The translations under genes were made by a program, and so were the position numbers. A stretch of 64,000 bases of DNA, from NCBI GenBank assembly GCA_946480175.1, contig CAMLIK010000004.1:1-64000 (forward strand). The letters run 5' to 3'. The stretch comes from an uncultured Gilliamella sp. Its GTDB lineage: Bacteria > Pseudomonadota > Gammaproteobacteria > Enterobacterales > Orbaceae. Below are positions 9,888 through 18,232 of this stretch, one piece after another. Below the pieces are notes generated by a model, which ran no database searches, was not told where the DNA came from, and saw nothing but the letters and a program-made list of their open reading frames with translations. Numbering within the stretch: the stretch's first letter is position 1; each line of letters begins with the position of its first letter.

Positions 9888-9977
9888 ATGTGTACTGACT
9901 TAAAATATGCTTTAGTTGCAACTGTTCTAATCTTATCTGTATTTATTACGTTTGGTACTATCGTTTTTATGAATTAA
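9888..9977 (+). CDS. ynhF: YnhF-like 29-residue membrane peptide
   Basis: A short ORF behind a strong AAGGAG site (seven bases before ATG) encodes MCTDLKYALVATVLILSVFI followed by TFGTIVFMN. It has a polar start with one membrane segment. Length and start (M-x-TDLK-y-x-LV) match the E. coli small membrane protein YnhF as I remember it. It lies 30 bases after prc and 68 before tRNA-Ser. The function of YnhF is not known. Confidence 0.75.
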   Translation: MCTDLKYALVATVLILSVFITFGTIVFMN

Positions 9978-9980
9978 GAC

Positions 9981-10009
9981 TTGATTAATTAAGTCCAGAT
10001 AATTATAGT
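9981..10009 (+). promoter_or_regulatory. Promoter of tRNA-Ser
   Basis: TTGATT and TATAGT are spaced by 17 bases. Transcription would begin about seven bases downstream, just ahead of the hairpin and tRNA-Ser. Confidence 0.65.
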
Positions 10010-10014
10010 ATGCA

Positions 10015-10035
10015 CCCTGCTTTCAAAAAGCAGGG
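10015..10035 (+). terminator. Hairpin between ynhF and tRNA-Ser
   Basis: A 9-bp stem, CCCTGCTTT/AAAGCAGGG, with a CAA loop. It lacks a T-run, so it may act as a weak terminator for prc-ynhF or as a leader hairpin of the tRNA transcript. Confidence 0.45.
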
Positions 10036-10044
10036 CTAAATTAA

Positions 10045-10132
10045 GGTGAGGTGTCCGAGTGGTTGAAGGAGCACGCCTGGAAAGTGTGTATACGGCAACG
10101 TATCAAGGGTTCGAATCCCTTCCTCACCGCCA
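10045..10132 (+). tRNA. tRNA-Ser (anticodon GGA)
   Basis: 88 nt including an encoded CCA. The acceptor stem GGTGAGG pairs with CCTCACC, the anticodon loop reads CTGGAAA (anticodon GGA), there is a long variable arm typical of serine tRNA, and the T-loop is TTCGAAT. It is almost identical to E. coli tRNA-Ser(GGA). Confidence 0.97.
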
Positions 10133-10282
10133 TGAATATTTATTCAGTCATCGAAGGAAAGAGCCATTAGGTTCTTTAGCATTGCCAACAAAATCTATTA
10201 ATATGGTCTTGGCATTTACCTCAGCTTTAATGACCTGACGTGACGATTAATCTCTTCCTCTCCTCGATCTTTCGGAGTTACT

Positions 10283-11176
10283 ATGGAAAACTTACGCACT
10301 GTTCAGGATTATATACGCTGGACCACTTCGCAACTTAGTCAATCAGACATCTTTTTAGGCCATGGCACCGATAACCCTATCGATGAAGCCAAACAACTTA
10401 TCTTAGCTACGCTCGGCTTATCACTATTTATTCCTCCAGAATTTTATGCTGCAAATCTGACTAATGATGAAAAACAACAACTAAATGAGATCATCAACAA
10501 ACGTATTAATGATCGCTTACCTACACCTTACCTAACTAATCAAGCGTGGTTCTGTGGTCATAGTTTTTACGTTGATGAACGGGTCTTAATCCCACGTTCT
10601 CCTATTGGTGAACTGATTAATAATCAGTTTAAAGATATAATCAGTAGTGAACCAAAAAATATTTTAGATCTCTGCACCGGTAGTGGGTGTATTGGTATTG
10701 CTTGTGCTTATGCATTTCCTGATGCTCAAGTTGATATTACCGATATTTCATTAGAAGCGTTAGATGTCGCTCAAACTAATATTGAATTGCATGATATGCA
10801 ATATCAAGTTACACCAATTTTATCCGATCTATTTAATCAATTAGAGAATAAAAAATACGACCTAATTGTGACTAATCCTCCTTATGTCGATGATGAAGAT
10901 ATGAATGATCTTCCTGACGAGTTTTTATATGAGCCAAAATTAGCACTCGAAGCAGGATTTGATGGATTAGACTTAGCAAAAAGAATTTTACACGATGCTT
11001 GTGACTATCTAACACCTGATGGAGTATTAGTCTGTGAAGTTGGTAATAGCTGGGTGTCTTTACAACAACAATATCCAGATGTACCCTTTAACTGGATCAG
11101 TTTTGAGCATGGTGGATTTGGCGTATTTGCAATCACTCAGGCTGACTTGAAGACTTATCAGCACTATTTTAAATAA
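10283..11176 (+). CDS. prmB: uL3 glutamine N5-methyltransferase PrmB
   Basis: PrmB methylates Gln150 of ribosomal protein L3 with S-adenosylmethionine. The 297-residue protein has an N-terminal helical domain (1-90), the SAM-binding motif DLCTGSGCIGI (129-139) and the substrate-glutamine motif NPPY (198-201). The related release-factor enzyme PrmC is distinguished by neighbourhood: prmB lies directly before aroC, as in E. coli. It starts after a CGGAG site. Confidence 0.93.
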   Translation: MENLRTVQDYIRWTTSQLSQSDIFLGHGTDNPIDEAKQLILATLGLSLFIPPEFYAANLTNDEKQQLNEIINKRINDRLPTPYLTNQAWFCGHSFYVDERVLIPRSPIGELINNQFKDIISSEPKNILDLCTGSGCIGIACAYAFPDAQVDITDISLEALDVAQTNIELHDMQYQVTPILSDLFNQLENKKYDLIVTNPPYVDDEDMNDLPDEFLYEPKLALEAGFDGLDLAKRILHDACDYLTPDGVLVCEVGNSWVSLQQQYPDVPFNWISFEHGGFGVFAITQADLKTYQHYFK

Positions 11177-11210
11177 ATTAACTATAAAATAAAAAATTGG
11201 AATAAGAACT

Positions 11211-12278
11211 ATGGCAGGAAATTCAATCGGTAAATTATTTAAAGTCACAACCTTTGGTGAATCACATGGTACTGCATTAGGTTGCATTGTTGATGGCGTG
11301 CCACCAGGAATGAATTTAAGCGAATCCGACATGCAACACGATCTTGATCGCCGTCGTCCTGGTTCATCTCGTTACACTACGCAACGTCGAGAAGCTGATC
11401 AAGTAAAAATCCTATCCGGGGTATTTGAAGGTGTGACTACTGGTACTAGTATTGGATTATTAATTGAAAACACCGACCAACGTTCACAAGATTACAGCAA
11501 AATAAAAGATATTTTTAGACCGAGCCATGCCGATTATACCTACCAAAAAAAATATGGTATTCGGGATTATCGCGGTGGTGGTCGATCATCGGCACGCGAA
11601 ACTGCCATGCGTGTAGCGGCCGGTGCTATTGCTAAAAAATATTTACATGAAAAGTTAGGTATTACCATTCGTGGTTATTTAGCGCAAATGGGTGATATCG
11701 AGTGCCAATTAAATGATTGGCAACAAGTTGATCAAAATCCTTTTTTCTGTCCAGATGAAAGTAAACTAGAGGCTCTTGATCAACTATTAAGACAGCTCAA
11801 AAAAGAGGGCGATTCAGTTGGCGCTAAAGTCTGCATTGTTGCTGAAAATGTTCCGGTAGGTTTAGGTGAGCCAGTCTTTGATAAATTAGATGCTGATCTT
11901 GCCCATGCATTAATGAGCATTAATGCAGTAAAAGGGGTTGAAATTGGTGATGGTTTTGCTGCAGTTAATAAACGTGGCAGTGAAAATCGTGACGAAATAA
12001 CCCCGCAAGGATTTTTATCAAATCATGCTGGTGGTATTTTGGGGGGAATTAGCTCGGGTCAAACTATCATTAGCAGCATAGCATTAAAACCAACCCCAAG
12101 TATTGAAATTGCTGGACAATCAATTAATATTAATGGCGAAAGTGTCGAAGTTTCAACCCATGGCAGACATGATCCTTGTGTCGGTATTCGAGCAGTACCT
12201 ATTGCTGAAGCAATGGTCGCTATCGTATTAATGGATCATTATCTTCGCTATCGGGCCCAATGTAGTGATGTAAAATAA
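11211..12278 (+). CDS. aroC: Chorismate synthase
   Basis: AroC converts 5-enolpyruvylshikimate-3-phosphate to chorismate, the last shikimate-pathway step, using reduced FMN. The 355 residues contain the family signatures [18 protein letters not shown] at the N-terminus, [19 protein letters not shown] near 123-141 and [17 protein letters not shown] near the C-terminus. It is full length. It is followed after two bases by yfcA. Confidence 0.97.
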   Translation: MAGNSIGKLFKVTTFGESHGTALGCIVDGVPPGMNLSESDMQHDLDRRRPGSSRYTTQRREADQVKILSGVFEGVTTGTSIGLLIENTDQRSQDYSKIKDIFRPSHADYTYQKKYGIRDYRGGGRSSARETAMRVAAGAIAKKYLHEKLGITIRGYLAQMGDIECQLNDWQQVDQNPFFCPDESKLEALDQLLRQLKKEGDSVGAKVCIVAENVPVGLGEPVFDKLDADLAHALMSINAVKGVEIGDGFAAVNKRGSENRDEITPQGFLSNHAGGILGGISSGQTIISSIALKPTPSIEIAGQSININGESVEVSTHGRHDPCVGIRAVPIAEAMVAIVLMDHYLRYRAQCSDVK

Positions 12279-12280
12279 TC

Positions 12281-13033
12281 ATGAGCTACGAATTACTGGC
12301 TTTACTTTTTTTAATTGCGACGTTAGCAGGCTTTATTGATTCAATTGCTGGTGGCGGTGGACTATTAACGGTACCGGCACTACTAGCTGTAGGATTACCA
12401 CCAGCGAGTGCGTTAGCTACTAATAAATTACAAAGTTGTGGCGGTTCGTTTTCTGCTAGTTTCTATTTTATTCGCCAGCGTATGGTTGATTTAAAACAGC
12501 AAAAATGGGCGATTGCTTGTGCATTCATTGGGTCCGCTCTTGGCACATTATCAGTCATGCATATACAAGCGGATTTCTTAAAATTATTATTACCAATATT
12601 AACCATCAGCGTAGGACTTTATTTTCTACTATCACCAACAATCGGAGATAGTGATCGTAATAGTCGGCTTTCGGTTTTACAGTTTGCTTTGATTCCTGCG
12701 CTGGTTATCGGTTTTTATGATGGATTTTTTGGCCCCGGTGCAGGATCATTCTATGCACTCGCATATATTACTCTGGCTGGATTTAATTTAACTAAAGCAA
12801 CCGCCCATACCAAAGTACTTAACTTTACCTCTAATCTAGCAGGATTAATCTTCTTTATTGCTGGTGGCGAAGTGGTATGGTCAATTGGTTTAGTTATGTT
12901 AGTTGGCCAATTTATCGGCGCAAGATTAGGTGCAAAAATGGTTATAGCTAAAGGACGAAAATTAATAAGACCAATGTTAATCACCGTTTCAACCATTATG
13001 AGCATCAAATTAATCTATGAAAACTTCTTTTAA
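12281..13033 (+). CDS. yfcA: TSUP-family membrane protein YfcA
   Basis: A TauE/SafE (TSUP) family transporter of 250 residues with about eight membrane segments and two glycine-rich half-repeats (SIAGGGGLLTVPALLAVGLP near 22-41; FFGPGAGSFYALAY near 149-162). Family members move sulfite, sulfoacetate or other organosulfur anions; the YfcA substrate is unknown. The gene follows aroC as in E. coli (where mepA intervenes). Its terminator marks the left edge of the CRISPR-Cas locus. Confidence 0.88.
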   Translation: MSYELLALLFLIATLAGFIDSIAGGGGLLTVPALLAVGLPPASALATNKLQSCGGSFSASFYFIRQRMVDLKQQKWAIACAFIGSALGTLSVMHIQADFLKLLLPILTISVGLYFLLSPTIGDSDRNSRLSVLQFALIPALVIGFYDGFFGPGAGSFYALAYITLAGFNLTKATAHTKVLNFTSNLAGLIFFIAGGEVVWSIGLVMLVGQFIGARLGAKMVIAKGRKLIRPMLITVSTIMSIKLIYENFF

Positions 13034-13112
13034 TCATAGCTAATAAAATTTATAACCAGTTTTAGTAAAATCAATAAGCTAACAACCAAGAATTCATTAG
13101 CCAATTAAAAAT

Positions 13113-13146
13113 CCCGTTCCCCAGAATTTTGAGGAACGGGGTTTTT
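13113..13146 (+). terminator. Terminator after yfcA
   Basis: CCCGTTCC and GGAACGGG form an 8-bp stem followed by GTTTTT. The 3' arm is also one copy of a 19-bp direct repeat that recurs on the far side of the cas genes. Confidence 0.8.
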
Positions 13147-13147
13147 G
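13129..13147 (+). repeat. Left copy of direct repeat flanking the CRISPR-Cas locus
   Basis: TTGAGGAACGGGGTTTTTG. It is identical to 22847-22865, just past cas6f. The left copy is the 3' half of the yfcA terminator; the right copy has no matching 5' arm. Confidence 0.75.
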
Positions 13148-13180
13148 CATTTCTCAAAGTCTATATTTTAAATCAATAAT

Positions 13181-13253
13181 AAACCCTTTTTTTACGCAAA
13201 AAAATAATTTCATAAAAATCAATTAGTTGAAATTAACCGTAAAAAAAGGGTTT
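13181..13253. promoter_or_regulatory. CRISPR leader: 16-bp inverted repeat enclosing an IHF site
   Basis: The leader holds a perfect inverted repeat, AAACCCTTTTTTTACG (13181-13196) and CGTAAAAAAAGGGTTT (13238-13253). In the 41-base loop lies AATCAATTAGTTG (13217-13229), an exact match to the IHF consensus WATCAANNNNTTR. IHF bending of the leader is required for spacer integration in type I-E and I-F systems. The first repeat starts 84 bases after the IHF site. The role of the inverted arms is inference. Confidence 0.75.
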
Positions 13254-13312
13254 TTATATTAAAATTGTCATTTACCTTTATCTGAACTATGATTATATTA
13301 TATTGGTTTCTA

Positions 13313-13580
13313 GTTTAACGCCGTATAGGTGGTTTAGAAATTTGCCATATTTCAGATCATGAATTTGCAATTGTTTAACGCCGTATAGGTGGTTTAGAAA
13401 TGAAAAGTTTTTAGTAAAAAAAGAGGATGGGTGTTTAACGCCGTATAGGTGGTTTAGAAAACAAAATAAAAGAACATTAACAATAAACAATGGTTTAACG
13501 CCGTATAGGTGGTTTAGAAAAAGTGCATTTAATATTGCAGTTCGCCCAGTTAGTTTAACGCCGCATAGGCGATAACACCA
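13313..13580 (+). CRISPR. Type I-F CRISPR array, 4 spacers
   Basis: Five 28-bp repeats (starts 13313, 13373, 13433, 13493, 13553) separate four 32-bp spacers, a 60-bp period. The first four repeats are identical, with the core CGCCGTATAGGTGG and the 8-nt handle TTTAGAAA. The fifth keeps the first 11 bases, then diverges (CATAGGCGATAACACCA), marking the old end. The leader is therefore on the left and transcription runs toward cas1. The array is short, suggesting low acquisition or recent loss. I recognise no spacer target. Confidence 0.98.
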
Positions 13581-13681
13581 TTTATTAAATCTCTTAAATA
13601 ATTATTTAAAAAACTCGCTTTTTACCTGAAACAGTGTTAGTTTGTCATAATTTAAAAAATTGAATTTATTTTCTCATAATC

Positions 13682-14635
13682 ATGGATTTGATTCATTCGT
13701 CTGATCTTAAAACGATTCTACATTCCAAGCGTGCAAATATCTATTATTTGGAGCATTGTCGAGTTTTAGTCAATGGTGGTCGAGTTGAATATGTGACCGA
13801 TCAAGGGCAGCAGTCATTATATTGGAATATTCCAATAGCCAATACCAGCTGTATTTTACTTGGTACAGGTACTTCATTAACTCAAGCTGCGGTGCGTGAA
13901 CTTTCTCGAGCAGGAGTTATGATTGGTTTTTGTGGGGGAGGGGGAACGCCTCTATTTTCCTCGACAGAATCGGAATTTGCTTGCCAATTTTTTTCGCCAC
14001 AAAGTGAATATCGTGCAACCGAATATCTGCAAAGTTGGTGTCAATTTTGGTTTGACGATAATCTCCGCCTACAAGCCGCTAAAACCCTTCAACAACAGCG
14101 ACTCAAAATCATTCAGCAATGTTGGCCGAAATTTGATTGGCAAGTTGACGATAAGCAACTCATTACGCTGTTAAACGATGCTGAAAAACAGTTCAATGAT
14201 GCTACAACAAGTCAAGCATTGTTAGCTGCAGAAGGACGTATTAGTAAACGTCTTTATGGCATGGCAAATCAACTTACTTTACAAGATGATAATTTTAAAA
14301 GGGAGCAAGGTTCACGTGGTAAGCATTATGATCCTGCTAATCAATTTTTAGATCATGGTAATTATTTAGCTTATGGATTAGGTGCAACAGCTTGTTGGGT
14401 ATTAGGCTTACCACATGGTTTGGCTATATTACATGGCAAAACCAGACGTGGGGGGCTAGTATTTGATGCTGCTGATATTATTAAAGATGGTATTGTGTTA
14501 CCACAAGCTTTTATATCAGCTAAACAAGGTGATAGTGAAAAAGAGTTCCGACAGGCATGTATTTCTCAATTTGCACAGTTAGGTGCACTGGATATGATTA
14601 TTGATACATTGAAGCAGATAGCAGATAGAACATGA
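13682..14635 (+). CDS. cas1: CRISPR integrase Cas1, type I-F
   Basis: Cas1 with the Cas2 domain of Cas2-3 integrates new spacers. The 317 residues match I-F Cas1: SSDLKTILHSKRANIYYLEH at the start, the GFCGGGGTPLFSS loop (82-94) and likely metal ligands Glu184 (AAEGR), His251 (ILHGKTRRGG) and Asp262/Asp265 (FDAAD). It starts 102 bases after the last repeat; no clear ribosome site precedes the ATG, so the start rests on similarity. The stop overlaps cas2-3 by four bases. Confidence 0.95.
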   Translation: MDLIHSSDLKTILHSKRANIYYLEHCRVLVNGGRVEYVTDQGQQSLYWNIPIANTSCILLGTGTSLTQAAVRELSRAGVMIGFCGGGGTPLFSSTESEFACQFFSPQSEYRATEYLQSWCQFWFDDNLRLQAAKTLQQQRLKIIQQCWPKFDWQVDDKQLITLLNDAEKQFNDATTSQALLAAEGRISKRLYGMANQLTLQDDNFKREQGSRGKHYDPANQFLDHGNYLAYGLGATACWVLGLPHGLAILHGKTRRGGLVFDAADIIKDGIVLPQAFISAKQGDSEKEFRQACISQFAQLGALDMIIDTLKQIADRT

Positions 14636-17600
14636 ATATTTTACTGGTTAGCCAATGCAAGAAAAATGCATTAACTCAGACACGTCGTATTATCGATCAG
14701 TTTGCTGAACGTTGTGGTGAACGAACTTGGCAAACGCCGATGACTGCCGATGGTTTACAGACACTGTATAAATTATTACGTAAAACAGCACGAAAAAATA
14801 CTGCTGTTGCTTGTTACTGGACGCATGGAAAAAATCTAACCGATCTACTCTGGATTGTTGGCGATAAAAGTCAATTTAATCAACAAGGCCGAGTGCCAAC
14901 TAATCGTACTAAGCGCAATATATTACGCAATGATAGTGAAAATAGTTGGCAATATGCCACATCTATCCAACTTATCGCAACCATTGCTGCGCTATTGCAT
15001 GATTTGGGCAAAGCGACAGTCGGTTTTCAAGATAAATTACGGCAAAGTCGACCGGCAGGTGATCCGTATCGCCATGAGTGGATTTCATTACAGTTATTCT
15101 TATTGATGATTCGTGATTGTAATACTAATCAAGAGGTTTTAACCCGTTTAGCTAATTTTGCCGATTATCAACAAATTAAACCAGATTGGCATCATGATCT
15201 TACTAGCACAGAGAATAATGACCTCTCTCAATTACCATTATTAGCCCAATGGATTGGCTGGTTAATTGTGTCACACCATCGTATGCCGTTTTTAACATCT
15301 GTTAGTAAGGAAGATATAGAAAATAAAGATCCAAAAAACGACATAAAAAATCAAGAAATGGATATTTCGGGATTAACTATAGATGACTTCTTTAGTACTT
15401 TTACTGCGGTTGAAAACTGGGTTAGAAATAGTAATATTGAAGACAGCGCCGATTTTTGGCAACTTAAAAGTGATATAACTTTAAGCCAATCTTGGCTTAA
15501 AAAATTAAGTCGCTATGCAAGCAGGGCAATTCATCACACTCCTTTAATGCAACTAACCAATGTTGATTCATTATTATTACATCTATCACGATTAAGCCTT
15601 ATGGTTGCTGACCATAACTATTCCAGCATATCAATCAATGACAAAGAAGCCCAAAGGGTTAAAGATATTCTTATCGCCAATACCAATAAAAGCCAGCAAG
15701 CCAATCAACGATTAGATGATCATCTATTAGGTGTTGCTAATTTTACCGCTCGTTTTGCTCGCTTGCTTCCTAAAATCAACACTGAATTACCAGCAATTAA
15801 TCAGCATAAGCCATTTACGCAACGCACTATCATTAAACGCTTTCAATGGCAAAACCATGCTTTTGATTTAGCTAAAAGTTATCAACAATTAAGTGATGAT
15901 AATGGCTTTTTTGGCGTTAATATGGCATCGACCGGCTGTGGTAAAACCTTAGCTAATGGGAGAATTATGTATGCATTATCAAATCCACAGCGTGGGGTTC
16001 GATTTACGATTGCTTTAGGATTACGAGTATTAACCTTACAAACAGGTAAAGCATTACGTGAAAGATTGCATTTGACCGATGAACATTTGGCTATTTTGGT
16101 TGGTGGTCGGGCAACAAAGACCCTATTTGAGTTAGAAAATCAACCGCAAATTACTAAAAATGAAAATGAGATAAATCCAGAAACGCTTGGTTGTGAATCG
16201 ACAGGATCATTAGTCGATGAATATATTGATGTGGCAGAAAGTGGTATTGCTGACTGTGAACTTGGTACCATTATCGAAAATAGTAAGGCTCGTCAATTAA
16301 TCTATGCGCCGATTGTGACATGTACCGTTGATCACTTAATGCAAGCTAGCGAATGTCTCAGAGGTGGCAAATATATTGCCCCTACCTTAAGGTTGCTTAC
16401 CGCAGATTTAATTTTAGATGAACCGGATGATTTTGATCAGCGAGATTTACCTGCTTTGGCAAGGTTAGTTCATTTAGCCGGACTTTATGGCAGTAAAGTG
16501 TTACTTTCTTCAGCCACCTTAACGCCAGATCTGATTGCTGGTTTGTTTGATGCTTATCAAGCCGGTCGAAAAATTTGGAATCAGAATACAGGAAGGTCTA
16601 ATCAGGGGATTATTTGTGGATGGTTTGATGAATATCAGCAGTCAGTCGAACAAATAGCTGATACTGTTAATTTTAAACATCATCATACGAAGTTTATCAA
16701 AAAAAGAATAGATAAGTTGCAACAAGGGGCAATTCGTCGTCGAGGACAAATTTTAGAATTATTAAATTACTCATTACATAAAAAAGAAAATTCAGATCTC
16801 GGCTATGCTCTATTGGCGCAACAGTTATTAGATCAAGCTTATCATTTTCATTTACAGCATCATCAACAAGATCCACAAACCAACAAAAAAATTAGTGTCG
16901 GTTTAATGCGCTTTGCGCACATTGATGATGTGATGTCGCTCACTAAGCAAATCTACCAGCAAACTGAGTTACCGGCAAATGTTCAATTTCATCTGGTGGT
17001 TTATCATGCCAGACAACTGCTACTATTGCGCAGTCAATTAGAAGAAAAATTGGATAGAATTCTAAACCGTGGTGATGCTAATAAATTATTTGAACACCCT
17101 GAAATCCGTGCAGCAATAAAAGACAGTGATAAACAACATCATATTTTTATCGTCATCGGCACACCGGTTACTGAAGTTGGGCGTGACCATGATTATGATT
17201 GGGCTATTGTTGAGCCATCTTCAATGCGTTCAATTATTCAGTTAGTGGGACGAGTTTGGCGGCATAGACCGGAAAAAATAGCCGAAAGTGCCAATGTGGC
17301 GATTCTTGGCAGTAATTTAGAAGCGATGAAAAACGGCAACAATTTAGGTGTCAATAGCGCTTGTTTTACTAAACCGGGGTTTGAGCAAAAACCATTATTT
17401 TTATTAAAAACGCATAAGACTGAACAACTGATAACGTCAAAACAATTAAAAAATATTAATGCGACTCCTCGCATTATGACTGATTCGCAAGCAGGCTTAA
17501 CATTAGCAGAACTAGAACATAAGGTTATGGCAAATTTATTTCCAATCAATGTACGCAAAAGTAATTATGTTACCAGTTATTGGCAAACTGATTTAGCACA

Positions 17601-17973
17601 TCACCATTGTGTTCATCTACAGTTAATCTCGCCTTTTAGGCTGCAAGAGCAACCACAAGATGAGTATATTTGCCAACTTGATGACAACGGTGAATACCGA
17701 TTTAGTTATGCCGAAATTGCTTGGCAAAAACCAAACGAACAGTGTGAGGATACACAAAATTACAATTTTAAATATGATAATTGGCAATTTACCAATCCAC
17801 TGATACAGCCATGGCTTACCAATACCGTTGAGCAAGCGATTATTCAAATCGCAGAATATTTTCCAGATAAAAATCATTATCGACTAGCTAATGATTTTTG
17901 TACTATTAATGTGAATAGCGAAACACGCTGGTGCTTTCATCCCTATTTTGGTTTTTATAAAGATAGAGGTTAA
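14632..17973 (+). CDS. cas3: Cas2-Cas3 fusion nuclease-helicase, type I-F
   Basis: This 1113-residue fusion is diagnostic of type I-F. Residues 1-95 form a Cas2-like ferredoxin domain (MNILLVSQCKKNALTQTRRI). The HD nuclease follows, with His123-Asp124 in LLHDLGKA. The SF2 helicase has Walker A STGCGKT near 432-438, a DEPD box near 597 and motif VI QLVGRVWRHR near 870. It is recruited by the Csy complex to degrade target DNA and takes part in adaptation with Cas1. No frameshift is seen. csy1 normally follows within a few bases; here 808 bases intervene. Confidence 0.96.
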   Translation: MNILLVSQCKKNALTQTRRIIDQFAERCGERTWQTPMTADGLQTLYKLLRKTARKNTAVACYWTHGKNLTDLLWIVGDKSQFNQQGRVPTNRTKRNILRNDSENSWQYATSIQLIATIAALLHDLGKATVGFQDKLRQSRPAGDPYRHEWISLQLFLLMIRDCNTNQEVLTRLANFADYQQIKPDWHHDLTSTENNDLSQLPLLAQWIGWLIVSHHRMPFLTSVSKEDIENKDPKNDIKNQEMDISGLTIDDFFSTFTAVENWVRNSNIEDSADFWQLKSDITLSQSWLKKLSRYASRAIHHTPLMQLTNVDSLLLHLSRLSLMVADHNYSSISINDKEAQRVKDILIANTNKSQQANQRLDDHLLGVANFTARFARLLPKINTELPAINQHKPFTQRTIIKRFQWQNHAFDLAKSYQQLSDDNGFFGVNMASTGCGKTLANGRIMYALSNPQRGVRFTIALGLRVLTLQTGKALRERLHLTDEHLAILVGGRATKTLFELENQPQITKNENEINPETLGCESTGSLVDEYIDVAESGIADCELGTIIENSKARQLIYAPIVTCTVDHLMQASECLRGGKYIAPTLRLLTADLILDEPDDFDQRDLPALARLVHLAGLYGSKVLLSSATLTPDLIAGLFDAYQAGRKIWNQNTGRSNQGIICGWFDEYQQSVEQIADTVNFKHHHTKFIKKRIDKLQQGAIRRRGQILELLNYSLHKKENSDLGYALLAQQLLDQAYHFHLQHHQQDPQTNKKISVGLMRFAHIDDVMSLTKQIYQQTELPANVQFHLVVYHARQLLLLRSQLEEKLDRILNRGDANKLFEHPEIRAAIKDSDKQHHIFIVIGTPVTEVGRDHDYDWAIVEPSSMRSIIQLVGRVWRHRPEKIAESANVAILGSNLEAMKNGNNLGVNSACFTKPGFEQKPLFLLKTHKTEQLITSKQLKNINATPRIMTDSQAGLTLAELEHKVMANLFPINVRKSNYVTSYWQTDLAHHHCVHLQLISPFRLQEQPQDEYICQLDDNGEYRFSYAEIAWQKPNEQCEDTQNYNFKYDNWQFTNPLIQPWLTNTVEQAIIQIAEYFPDKNHYRLANDFCTINVNSETRWCFHPYFGFYKDRG

Positions 17974-18095
17974 AAGGAGAGGTTATTTATTATTTTTTAT
18001 AAAAATTTTATATTTAAAAAAGGTGTTTCCTCAAATATTTTTATAGAAAATAATCAGCTGAGTAGTGCATGCTAGTAATGCTTGAATAATTACTC

Positions 18096-18101
18096 TATAC
18101 T
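18096..18101 (+). promoter_or_regulatory. Candidate -10 box of the mini-CRISPR
   Basis: TATACT lies so that transcription would start at about 18108, inside the first mini-repeat and ahead of its stem. The -35 region (near 18073-18078) is weak, so this is tentative. Confidence 0.4.
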
Positions 18102-18104
18102 TAA

Positions 18105-18186
18105 CTGCACTGCCGTATAGGTAGTTTAGAAACATGAAATTTTGTTTATATTTAATATTTTTACCGCCGTATAGGCGGTTTTTATT
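18105..18186 (+). CRISPR. Mini-CRISPR / CreR-like guide RNA gene inside the cas operon
   Basis: Two degenerate type I-F repeats (18105-18132 and 18159-18186) enclose one 26-base spacer (18133-18158). Repeat 1 keeps the stem-loop CTGCC-GTATA-GGTAG and an intact 8-nt handle TTTAGAAA identical to the array. Repeat 2 has a perfect Cas6f-type hairpin CCGCC-GTATA-GGCGG followed by TTTTT, which could also terminate transcription, but its own handle is lost. The parts needed to make one mature guide RNA are therefore kept and the rest has decayed. The spacer is six bases shorter than array spacers. It closely matches a site at 18235 (see that entry). Confidence 0.85.
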
Positions 18187-18199
18187 CCCATGAAATTTT
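18187..18199 (+). promoter_or_regulatory. Seed-match site for the mini-CRISPR guide, with CC PAM
   Basis: CC (18187-18188) is followed by CATGAAATTTT, identical to the first 11 bases of the mini-CRISPR spacer; 18 of 26 positions match overall. It directly abuts repeat 2. It could be a second, weaker binding site for the Csy complex, or the remains of a duplicated spacer. Confidence 0.55.
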
Positions 18200-18232
18200 T
18201 TATATTCATACACTAAGTAGACAGTTATCTTT

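Noticed and set aside
13293..13490. A 65-residue minus-strand frame through the CRISPR array
   Set aside because: Its repeated NHLYGVK motif is just the translated CRISPR repeat; no ribosome site and no independent support.
18105..18186. Treating the mini-CRISPR as simple debris of a second array
   Set aside because: The selective conservation of handle and hairpin and the near-complete promoter match with a CC PAM make chance decay unlikely.
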